A program made the translations under genes and the position numbers. DNA of 7,694 bases from contig JAUSIA010000105.1 of the NCBI GenBank assembly GCA_030648225.1, positions 1 to 7,694 of the forward strand, read 5' to 3'. The notes below the pieces were generated by a model. That model did not search any database. It was given only the letters and a program-made list of their open reading frames with translations, and was not told the DNA's origin. Of this stretch, positions 1-5,182 are shown piece after piece (position 1 is the first letter of the stretch; every line of letters begins with the position of its first letter). Source of the DNA: Ignavibacteria bacterium. Its GTDB lineage: Bacteria > Bacteroidota > Ignavibacteria > Ignavibacteriales > Ignavibacteriaceae.

Positions 1-1
1 A

Positions 2-112
2 TGGCAACCAGGCGGTTTTCATGGCAATCATATTGAGATTCGCCCCAGGCCTGTGTTTGAAGAACTCGGGACAGGCGACACAAGCCTTGTAGTACAAAGG
101 TGCTTGTGTTAA
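2..112 (+). CDS. possible 3' end of an unidentified gene (partial)
   Basis: An open frame enters from the left edge and reads 36 residues to a TAA at 110-112 (WQPGGFHGNHIEIRPRP..., ending VVQRCLC). I do not recognise the protein. The stretch is about 49% GC, richer than the AT-rich genes to the right, so it may belong to a different or transferred unit. Caution is needed: at least two reverse-strand frames over the same bases are also open, so the coding strand is not settled. The stop codon abuts an 18-bp inverted repeat that begins at 111. This could equally be noncoding or the edge of a repeat. Confidence 0.25.
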   Translation, partial: WQPGGFHGNHIEIRPRPVFEELGTGDTSLVVQRCLC

Positions 113-184
113 AGTAAATATCATGCAACTTAAGTTTTTAAATCCTGCATGTTTTTGCATGATATTTACTTTCTGGGGGCGAAT
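38..184. repeat. outer imperfect inverted repeat around the 111-172 hairpin
   Basis: ATTCGCCCC at 38-46 is mirrored by GGGGCGAAT at 176-184. With one extra G the match extends to the flanking AG/CT bases. It brackets the stronger hairpin at 111-172. It may mark the edges of a small palindromic repeat or simply be chance; nine bases plus a bulge is modest evidence. Confidence 0.3.
111..172. repeat. 18-bp perfect inverted repeat (hairpin) upstream of tRNA-Lys
   Basis: The left arm AAAGTAAATATCATGCAA (111-128) is the exact reverse complement of 155-172, with a 26-base spacer. A smaller palindrome, AACTTAAGTT (127-136), overlaps the left arm and spacer. No T-run follows the right arm, so it is not a standard intrinsic terminator. 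It could still end transcription of the upstream frame, or be a repeat-derived palindrome. The repeat is read directly from the sequence; its function is unknown. Confidence 0.75.
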
Positions 185-210
185 CATAATGTTTACTTGT
201 AATGATACTT

Positions 211-286
211 GCGCTATTAGCTCAGTTGGTAGAGCAATTGACTCTTAATCAATGGGCCCGGGGTTCGAGTCCCCGATGGCGCACCA
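211..286 (+). tRNA. tRNA-Lys, anticodon CTT
   Basis: A complete 76-nt cloverleaf with encoded CCA. The acceptor stem is GCGCTAT (211-217) with ATGGCGC (276-282), discriminator A283, CCA 284-286. The D stem is GCTC/GAGC. The anticodon stem is ATTGA/TCAAT (237-241/249-253) with loop CTCTTAA and anticodon CTT at 244-246, which decodes AAG as lysine. The variable region is 5 nt (254-258). The T stem is CGGGG/CCCCG with loop TTCGAGT. All stems pair, with one G-T in the acceptor. It is a single tRNA gene followed at once by a terminator-like hairpin. tRNA genes are common integration sites, and the palindrome array and pseudogene downstream fit such a hotspot, but no duplicated tRNA 3' end is visible in the window. 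Confidence 0.97.
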
Positions 287-288
287 TC

Positions 289-323
289 TGAAAGCCGCTG
301 ATGCTTATGTTCAGCGGCTTTCA
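289..323 (+). terminator. hairpin terminator after tRNA-Lys
   Basis: A perfect 13-bp stem, TGAAAGCCGCTGA (289-301) with TCAGCGGCTTTCA (311-323), has a 9-base loop and starts three bases past the CCA end. The right arm carries a short T run, but the sequence after it is only TA-rich (cttatataat). It is most simply the tRNA transcript's terminator, and the AAAG...CTTT stem ends would let it act in both directions. Confidence 0.75.
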
Positions 324-361
324 CTTATATAATAAAATCGTTTGCTGTTTAAGGCTTGCTT

Positions 362-413
362 AACAAAGTAGAAAGGTTGCTAACAACAGATTTCAACGCC
401 TTTCTGCTTTGTT
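362..413. repeat. hairpin 1 of the palindrome array
   Basis: AACAAAGTAGAAAGG (362-376) pairs with CCTTTCTGCTTTGTT (399-413): 15 positions with one T-G wobble. The inner TTG/CAA bases can add to it with a small bulge. It directly follows the first TTAAGGCTTGCT motif. Confidence 0.6.
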
Positions 414-416
414 CGG

Positions 417-456
417 GTGCAAGGTTTTTCTGGTTGTACATCTAAAACCATTGCAC
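417..456. repeat. hairpin 2 of the palindrome array
   Basis: GTGCAAGGTTTT (417-428) pairs with AAAACC (444-449) and TTGCAC (451-456), with A450 as a single-base bulge. It begins three bases after hairpin 1 ends and finishes three bases before hairpin 3 begins. Confidence 0.55.
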
Positions 457-459
457 ACG

Positions 460-505
460 AACGGGTGCATATTCATGTAAATATGTAGATGAATATGCAC
501 CCGTT
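460..505. repeat. hairpin 3: perfect 17-bp inverted repeat
   Basis: AACGGGTGCATATTCAT (460-476) is the exact reverse complement of 489-505, with a 12-base loop. No T-tract follows. This is the strongest arm of the array. An intrinsic terminator is unlikely because the flanks are not T-rich. Confidence 0.75.
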
Positions 506-515
506 AAGCTGCCGA

Positions 516-626
516 TAATTAGGGTTTTAACCAGCAAATACTATAAAATTAAGGCTTGCTGGTTAATGAAAGCAATTGCTTTCATGCTTAACAGAAAAGT
601 TTATTCCGTTAAGCAAACCCTATTTA
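516..626. repeat. multibranch palindrome: closing stem with three internal hairpins
   Basis: An outer stem pairs 516-527 (core AGGGTTT) with 615-626 (core AAACCCT), with one mismatch. It encloses three back-to-back hairpins. The first is TTAACCAGCAA (527-537) with TTGCTGGTTAA (556-566). The second is a perfect 20-bp palindrome, ATGAAAGCAATTGCTTTCAT (566-585). The third is GCTTAACAGAA (586-596) with 604-614, with one mismatch. Almost no base is left unpaired at the junction. The fold is hand-drawn and needs an energy calculation. Possible identities are a structured RNA, a repeat/MITE-like element or a cruciform-prone DNA site. Confidence 0.5.
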
Positions 627-684
627 CCAGTTAATATTTCTCTTTTGATTATCTGAAATATCTGAGTTTTTTGGGGGTTTAATC

Positions 685-1555
685 ATGAAGAAGTATGATG
701 TCATTGCGATAGGGTGTTTACTCCGGCTTAAAAAATCCTTGATATCAATACAATACTATCATAAAATGGCGGTATAATAAATTAGCAGGTGAGGGATATG
801 GCATTTTTAGCACCATTTTTAGTAGATATATCATTTGATGAGGAGAATGGTGTTGATCCAATTGGAGTATAATCAGAGATGAGAAAATCATTACAGGAGT
901 TACGATTTCACTTAGCTCACAAGTTGACAGGGCAATGATTACTTTTCCAGGAACAATTTCAGAATTGAGATTAGAAGATCTTGATTTGGAACTTGTTATG
1001 ACAGCACGTCATATACATGTTGGCTCTTATTATCTACAGGACAAGCTGAGAGGATCACTTCCGAAACTATTCTCCCAACTTCGAAATACTGGTATTTTAC
1101 CTCTCTTGATGTAGGTTGGGATACGAAGGAAACATGGGATGATGGCATTTTGACAGTTCTGAAGAACACCTCGATTTTTTTACCTAATGAAAATGAAGCG
1201 ATTAATATCTCAAGAGCTCAAAGTGCAATTCACGCTTTGAAAGATTTATCTTCTTATGCCGACAACATTGCTAAAACTTGGTCCAAAAGGAGTGTGTGGT
1301 TCTTCTCGAACTCAAGGTATTTTTTCAATCTGTAAACCAGCATATAAAAATATGAAGCCAATAGATACAACCGGAGCAGGTGATTCTTTTAATGTAGGTT
1401 TTATTTATGCATTCTTGTCAGGTATGAATCTTGATAAATGCCTTGAATACGGCAATGCCTGCAGATCCATAAGTGTTACCCTGATAGGCGGAGCTTCATC
1501 CTGCGCAACTCTTGATGAAGTGAAAGAATTGCTGAAAATCTGTAATCATTTTTAA
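685..1555 (+). pseudogene. PfkB-family carbohydrate kinase, frameshifted remnant
   Basis: The remains of a ribokinase/PfkB-type sugar kinase. The start MKKYDVIAIG (685-714) is the family's usual N-terminus, followed by a stop at 772-774. About 782-833 in another frame reads KLAGEGYGIF, like the family's VGDDxFGxF. About 834-869 in a third frame reads ENGVDPIGV. 872-1111 reads RDEKIITGVTISLSS to SQLRNTG. About 1093-1260 reads TSLDVGWDTKETW and FLPNENEA. About 1262-1555 holds KLGPKG and DTTGAGDSF, with the catalytic aspartate of GAGD kept, and ends ICNHF. The parts stay in order across at least four frame changes. The stretch between MKKYDVIAIG and KLAGEG is only about 22 codons, shorter than the roughly 45-50 expected, so the N-terminal substrate-binding region is largely lost. 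An intact member is about 310-330 residues. The piece keeping GAGD alone is too short to be a working kinase. Its stop overlaps the convergent PRPP synthetase stop. Confidence 0.88.
739..767 (+). promoter_or_regulatory. candidate sigma-A promoter inside the pseudogene region
   Basis: TTGATA (739-744) and TAAAAT (762-767) are 17 bases apart. An AGGTGAGG-like RBS follows at 787-794, ahead of an ATG at 798. That ATG opens only a 24-codon frame that stops at 870-872, so any product would be a fragment. AT-rich DNA gives such matches by chance. Confidence 0.3.
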
Positions 1556-2751
1556 GACTGATTTTCAAGAAGAATTCTTCTGATTTTTTCTGAAGGGTCC
1601 ATAAGCGAACTTATAGATTGATCATGGTTGAGTGTATCGATCAGATAAGCAATGAATTTGGATATGTCAACATCAACATACCATTGAGAAACAAGTAGTT
1701 CGGGACGTCTGAATGTAAGATTAGTTGAAAAAATCTTTGTAAAAATATCATCTTTAAAAGCTTTGTCATATTCTTCCAATCCATCTGTAAAGAGAGAAAA
1801 AGTAACAGCTACATATATACGATTAGCTTTCCTCTTTTTTAATTCATAACATATATCGAGGATAGATTCTCCTGAAGATAAAAGGTCATCAACGATCAGG
1901 ACATCCTTACCGTCAATGGATTCTCCAAGAAATTCATGGCTAATAATAGGATTTCTACCGCCAACAATCTTTGTATAGTCTCTTCTCTTATAAAAGAGTC
2001 CAAGATCAAGTCCAAGGATGTTGGAGTAATAAAGACATCTTTCGATACCACCTTCATCCGGGCTTATTACTAACATTTTATCTCGTTTTATTTCCAGACC
2101 TTTTTCATTGTTAAGCATTGCTTTTATAAACTGATAACTTGGACGCAGATTCTCGAAACCCTTCAATGGGATTGAATTCTGAACTCGTGGATCATGAGCA
2201 TCAAAAGTAATAATATTTTCTACACCTAATGCGGTCAATTCCTGTAAGGCAAGAGCACAATCCAGCGATTCTCTGGAAATCCTCCTATGTTGACGACCTT
2301 CATACAGCATTGGCATAATTACCGAGACCCTTCGAGCTTTGCCGCCAATTGCAGCTATAAGTCTTTTGAGGTCCTGATAGTGGTCATCCGGACTCATGGG
2401 ACAATCCATACCAAACATTTTATACCTGCAATTATAATTTCCAACATCAGCAACGATATATATATCATATCCACGAACGGTTTCGTTCACCACTGCTTTT
2501 CCTTCACCAGTAGCAAATCTGTAGCAATTTGCTGATATAAGGTATGACTCTCGCGAGTAACCAGGAAATAAGAGAGGCTCAGAATTATTGCTTGCAAAAT
2601 CTTTTCGCCATCCTACAATGTAATCATTAATCAACGAACATAATTCCCGGCTTCCATCCATAGCCATAATACCAAGTGGTCCAACTGGTATTTTGTGAAA
2701 TTCTCTTGAATTAAAACTATCGTTAGTCCCTTTATTCTCTGGTATCTGCAT
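1552..2751 (-). CDS. prs: ribose-phosphate pyrophosphokinase (PRPP synthetase), long divergent type
   Basis: A cytoplasmic enzyme predicted to make PRPP from ribose 5-phosphate and ATP for purine, pyrimidine, histidine, tryptophan and NAD synthesis. It has 399 residues against about 310-320 for the usual bacterial enzyme. Both phosphoribosyltransferase-like halves can be followed: GRQHRR (152-157) in place of the usual ATP-contacting RQDR region; ITFDAHDPRVQ (181-191), where His186 matches the metal-binding His of DLHA; FYKRRDYT (253-260) for the flexible catalytic loop; and LIVDDLLSSGES (285-296) for the PRPP/ribose-phosphate loop, with Asp288-Asp289. FATGEGK (79-85) stands where FSDGE usually is. 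The extra length lies in an N-terminal extension and a C-terminal tail. The ATG is supported by AAGGAG seven bases upstream (2759-2764). It is monocistronic, divergent from the DUF72 gene, and its stop overlaps the kinase pseudogene's stop. The enzyme family is clear; activity of this variant subclass is inferred. Confidence 0.9.
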   Translation of the reverse strand: MQIPENKGTNDSFNSREFHKIPVGPLGIMAMDGSRELCSLINDYIVGWRKDFASNNSEPLLFPGYSRESYLISANCYRFATGEGKAVVNETVRGYDIYIVADVGNYNCRYKMFGMDCPMSPDDHYQDLKRLIAAIGGKARRVSVIMPMLYEGRQHRRISRESLDCALALQELTALGVENIITFDAHDPRVQNSIPLKGFENLRPSYQFIKAMLNNEKGLEIKRDKMLVISPDEGGIERCLYYSNILGLDLGLFYKRRDYTKIVGGRNPIISHEFLGESIDGKDVLIVDDLLSSGESILDICYELKKRKANRIYVAVTFSLFTDGLEEYDKAFKDDIFTKIFSTNLTFRRPELLVSQWYVDVDISKFIAYLIDTLNHDQSISSLMDPSEKIRRILLENQS

Positions 2752-2789
2752 TTGAATTCTCCTTAGCAGTGAGATTATTAACCACGAAG

Positions 2790-2818
2790 ATTATATGTTA
2801 TTTCATCATAAGAAACAA
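2790..2818 (-). promoter_or_regulatory. sigma-A-type promoter of the PRPP synthetase gene
   Basis: Read on the minus strand: TTGTTT (2813-2818), 17 bases, then a perfect TATAAT (2790-2795). Transcription would start near 2783, giving a leader of about 30 bases with the AAGGAG site. The -35 keeps only the TTG core, but the spacing and -10 are ideal. Confidence 0.6.
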
Positions 2819-2939
2819 CAAAAAAAGTCATTATAAAATCATATAAACCAACATTCATAGTCCAAATTGGTAGAATTATGTGGTATTATGATGTAGTAAA
2901 AAAATATTGTCCATTTTCCCACTGAGAGGAAATTGAATT

Positions 2940-3710
2940 ATGATTAATATAGGTACTGCCGGATATTCTTATAAAGATTGGATTGGACCATTTTATCCTG
3001 AGGGGATAAAAGACTCAGACATGCTTAATTTTTATTCATTGAGATTTAATTTCGTTGAATTAAACTCTACATATTATCATATGCCTGGCGTTAAGCTTTT
3101 TCAGGCAATGAACAAAAAGACTCCTGACAGTTTCAGATTTGCTGTGAAATTATTTGGAGGCTTCACACATGAAAGAGAATCTTCAGGTACTGAGGCTGAA
3201 TTTTTCAAGAAGGCGCTTGAACCCATAAGGGAAAATGGTAAGATGCTATGTCTTCTTGCTCAATTCCCATATTCTTTTCATTACTCGTCACAAAATATTG
3301 ATTATCTGAGCACTATAAAAAATTGGTTTCAAGATTATGAATTAATGATAGAGTTCAGAAATCAGAATTGGATAAGAAAGGAAACAATAGAATTCCTCAA
3401 AAAAGAAGAGTTGGGTTTCGTCTGTGTCGATGAACCTGTTATAAAAGGATTGGTAAAAAAAGTAATCACAAGGACATCAAACACCGGTTATTTACGAATG
3501 CATGGCAGGAACAGTGAAAAATGGTATTCCGGCCAAGGTTCAGAAAGATATGATTATCTTTATTCCAGAGATGAGCTTTTGGAGTGGATAAATGGGATAA
3601 GGGAGCTTGAGTCCGGCTCTTCTTCTTTGATCATATCCTTTAATAATCATCCGATGGCTAAAGCAGTAGAAAATGCTCTCGCAATTATGCAAATACTAAA
3701 TACAAAATAG
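2940..3710 (+). CDS. DUF72 / YecE-family protein
   Basis: A 256-residue soluble protein of the DUF72 (YecE-like) family, which has a TIM-barrel-like fold. The biochemical role of the family is not established. Typical family blocks are present in order: GTAGYSYKDWIGPFYP (5-20), FNFVELNSTYY (36-46), FRFAVKLF with the following TH (65-77), LLAQFPYSFH (105-114), MIEFRNQNWI (136-145), GFVCVDEP (159-166), YLRMHGRNSEKWY (184-196) and FNNHPMAKAVENA (234-246). The length is normal for the family and there is no signal peptide or membrane segment. The start is supported by GAGAGGA at 2924-2930, nine bases ahead of the ATG. It appears to be transcribed alone: a divergent gene lies upstream, and the next gene has its own promoter and riboswitch. 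I saw no clear promoter in 2820-2930 and no strong terminator after the stop. Confidence 0.93.
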   Translation: MINIGTAGYSYKDWIGPFYPEGIKDSDMLNFYSLRFNFVELNSTYYHMPGVKLFQAMNKKTPDSFRFAVKLFGGFTHERESSGTEAEFFKKALEPIRENGKMLCLLAQFPYSFHYSSQNIDYLSTIKNWFQDYELMIEFRNQNWIRKETIEFLKKEELGFVCVDEPVIKGLVKKVITRTSNTGYLRMHGRNSEKWYSGQGSERYDYLYSRDELLEWINGIRELESGSSSLIISFNNHPMAKAVENALAIMQILNTK

Positions 3711-3755
3711 GTATATGGTCCTTATTAATTCAGGATAATTGAATCAGTTGTTTTC

Positions 3756-3785
3756 TTGACATTAACAATTTTATTATGATATAAC
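3756..3785 (+). promoter_or_regulatory. sigma-A promoter of the riboswitch-hydrolase transcript
   Basis: A perfect TTGACA (3756-3761), an 18-base spacer and TATAAC (3780-3785). The start site expected near 3791-3793 coincides with the first bases of the aptamer's closing stem, which supports both calls. Confidence 0.7.
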
Positions 3786-3791
3786 TATTTT

Positions 3792-3913
3792 AGCTGAATC
3801 GGTTTTTAATGAATCGTACGGAGGAAAATAAATTTGGGGTTAATCCGACCGGAAAGGATTCCGGCGGTAGGGTGGTCCTGTTTACCCGAACCCGTCAACT
3901 AACTTCGGAAGCT
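3792..3913 (+). promoter_or_regulatory. c-di-AMP riboswitch (ydaO/yuaA class) leader
   Basis: The leader of the hydrolase gene carries the marks of the ydaO motif. They are: closing stem AGCT (3792-3795) with AGCT (3910-3913); a short hairpin CGGTT...AATCG followed by ACGGAGG; a GGGGTTAATCC block (3836-3846); the GGTAGGGTGG region; and the highly conserved 3' block CCGAACCCGTCAACTAAC within 3886-3904. Riboswitches of this class bind cyclic di-AMP, usually turn expression off, and commonly control cell-wall hydrolases and osmolyte or potassium transporters. The gene downstream fits well. No terminator hairpin with a T-run separates the aptamer from the gene. The AGGAGG site begins eight bases after the closing stem, so control of translation is more likely here than attenuation. 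The class is recognised from conserved blocks by eye, not by a covariance search. Confidence 0.87.
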
Positions 3914-3931
3914 TTTAAATAGGAGGCACTG

Positions 3932-4936
3932 ATGAGAAAGAATATAAAGAAGCACTTCAGAATTTTTCTTTTTTCTGCAATTGTCGTTACAGTATTCATT
4001 TTCATATCAAATATTTCATTTGCTGATACTTTAACTGGAAAAGTTACAGGTGACAACCTTAATCTCAGAGAATCACCTTCCTTAAGTGGCAAGGTTCTGA
4101 CCAGGGTTCCCTTGGGGACTATCGTTGAAATATGTACTCAACAAGATGAGTGGTACAATATCGTTTTTGGTGATATAAAGGGCTATGTATCAGCTAAATT
4201 TATTGAAGTCCGGAAATCTTCCTCTGAAATTATCAGAACAGGGATTTTAATTGGAGCTAATGTCAATTTCAGAAAATCTCCAACTCTTGATGCTATTATT
4301 ATCAGAAAACTGACTAAAGGATCAGAAGGTACAATTCTTGAAGATCAGGACAACTGGTTAAAGCTAAAGCTTTCTGACGAGGTATCTGGATGGGTTTACA
4401 AAGATTTTGTAGTTGTTAGGGAAAATGTTATTTCAAGAAGTGGAGAAAAAACTTCAGAAGTATTAGCAGAAAATGCAGAAAATGCAGAGATCACTGAAGA
4501 TTCACAAAAGGGAAATGAACAGAATGAAATTTCACAAGATAAAAACGATGTGTTTACTGGCAATGATATCGTAGAATATGGTAAGACATTCCTTGGTGTT
4601 AAGTATGTTTATGGGGGTTCATCTCCAAAAGGATTTGATTGTTCTGGTTATGCAATGTATGTTTTCAAGCATTTCGGAATAACTCTTGAGCGCACATCTG
4701 TTAATCAATCAAAACATGGAAATAAAATAGCCAGAGCGGATCTTATTGTTGGAGATCTCGTTTTCTTCGATACCAATGGAGGAATGAATGGTGTTGAACA
4801 TGTTGGGATTTATATTGGTGATGGTAAATTTATACATTCTTCGTCCGGTAGACAAGCTCAAAAAGTTGTGATAAGTGATATGTCCAGCGGAATCTATTAT
4901 AATACATTCATGATAGCCAGAAGGTATCTCCCATAA
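3932..4936 (+). CDS. secreted SH3 domain / NlpC-P60 peptidoglycan endopeptidase
   Basis: A 334-residue exported cell-wall hydrolase. A basic N-terminus and hydrophobic core (residues 1-31) form a signal peptide, with likely cleavage after ISFA (31/32). Two bacterial SH3 domains follow, at about 33-93 (NLNLRESPSLSGKVL) and about 101-162 (VNFRKSPTLDA). These normally bind peptidoglycan. A polar Glu/Asn/Gln-rich linker spans about 165-208. The NlpC/P60 domain at about 210-334 has catalytic Cys237 in GFDCSGY, His290 in EHVGIYIGDG and a third polar residue, His302, in KFIHSS. Such enzymes cut the D-Glu to diamino-acid bond in the peptide stem. The start is set by AGGAGG (3921-3926), five bases before the ATG. 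The gene sits directly under a c-di-AMP riboswitch, so its expression should fall when c-di-AMP is high. It has its own promoter, and the next gene does too, so it is probably monocistronic. Confidence 0.95.
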   Translation: MRKNIKKHFRIFLFSAIVVTVFIFISNISFADTLTGKVTGDNLNLRESPSLSGKVLTRVPLGTIVEICTQQDEWYNIVFGDIKGYVSAKFIEVRKSSSEIIRTGILIGANVNFRKSPTLDAIIIRKLTKGSEGTILEDQDNWLKLKLSDEVSGWVYKDFVVVRENVISRSGEKTSEVLAENAENAEITEDSQKGNEQNEISQDKNDVFTGNDIVEYGKTFLGVKYVYGGSSPKGFDCSGYAMYVFKHFGITLERTSVNQSKHGNKIARADLIVGDLVFFDTNGGMNGVEHVGIYIGDGKFIHSSSGRQAQKVVISDMSSGIYYNTFMIARRYLP

Positions 4937-5017
4937 TCGATTCGATCTGTATAATCAAATTATGATTTCACTGTATTAAGTAGCCAATCATAAGCGAAAT
5001 TTTTTGTATGTTATCTA

Positions 5018-5046
5018 TTTACATAAATTAACATAAATGTTATAAT
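5018..5046 (+). promoter_or_regulatory. sigma-A promoter of the comEC-holA transcript
   Basis: TTTACA (5018-5023), a 17-base spacer and a perfect TATAAT (5041-5046). Transcription would start near 5053, about 130 bases ahead of the comEC ATG and inside the left arm of the inverted repeat at 5048-5090. Confidence 0.7.
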
Positions 5047-5047
5047 A

Positions 5048-5090
5048 TACTTGTATCAAAAAGTCATCCTGTGACTTTTTGGTACAAGTA
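5048..5090 (+). repeat. 19-bp inverted repeat over the comEC start site
   Basis: TACTTGTATCAAAAAGTCA (5048-5066) and 5072-5090 are reverse complements, with one T-G wobble and a 5-base loop, TCCTG. It lies immediately past the -10 box, so it would either form a stem-loop at the very 5' end of the comEC mRNA or act as an operator on DNA. It could alternatively end the upstream hydrolase transcript, but no T-run follows the right arm. Confidence 0.7.
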
Positions 5091-5182
5091 CTCTGCAACT
5101 CCAATTCTATAAATGGCTGCATCTGCACTATCTGAGGCAGAAGGAAAAAGTAACATAACACATAAAACTGAGGGAGTAAATT

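Larger units (their letters stand above)
349..614. repeat. paired direct repeats that open and close two palindromic units
   Basis: TTAAGGCTTGCT occurs at 349-360 and again at 549-560, exactly 200 bases apart. CCGTTAAGC occurs at 501-509 and at 606-614. Each unit therefore begins with the first motif and ends with the second: unit A is 349-509 and unit B is 549-614. In both units GCTTAAC near the start or middle (358-364; 586-592) can pair with GTTAAGC at the end (503-509; 608-614). This suggests two diverged copies of one repeat family, or a nested element. No protein is encoded here. Confidence 0.55.

Noticed and set aside
347..626. CRISPR array
   Set aside because: The repeats are palindromes of different sequence and uneven spacing, with no constant direct repeat and spacer periodicity and no cas gene.
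211..626. Integrated element with a tRNA attachment site
   Set aside because: No integrase and no duplicate of the tRNA 3' end was found in the window, so an att site cannot be claimed.
2287..2535. 82-codon plus-strand frame inside the PRPP synthetase gene
   Set aside because: It is antisense to a conserved coding region with all its motifs intact; no RBS or recognisable protein.
2861..2892. Promoter of the DUF72 gene
   Set aside because: TATTAT/TATGAT matches near 2884-2892 have no -35 box at acceptable spacing; the nearest TTGGTA is only 11-14 bases away.
3711..3755. Terminator after the DUF72 gene
   Set aside because: Only a weak AT-rich stem (TTCA...TGAA) without a T-run is present.
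3895..4092. 65-codon minus-strand frame over the riboswitch end and hydrolase start
   Set aside because: It is antisense to the aptamer 3' block and signal peptide; a shadow of those features.
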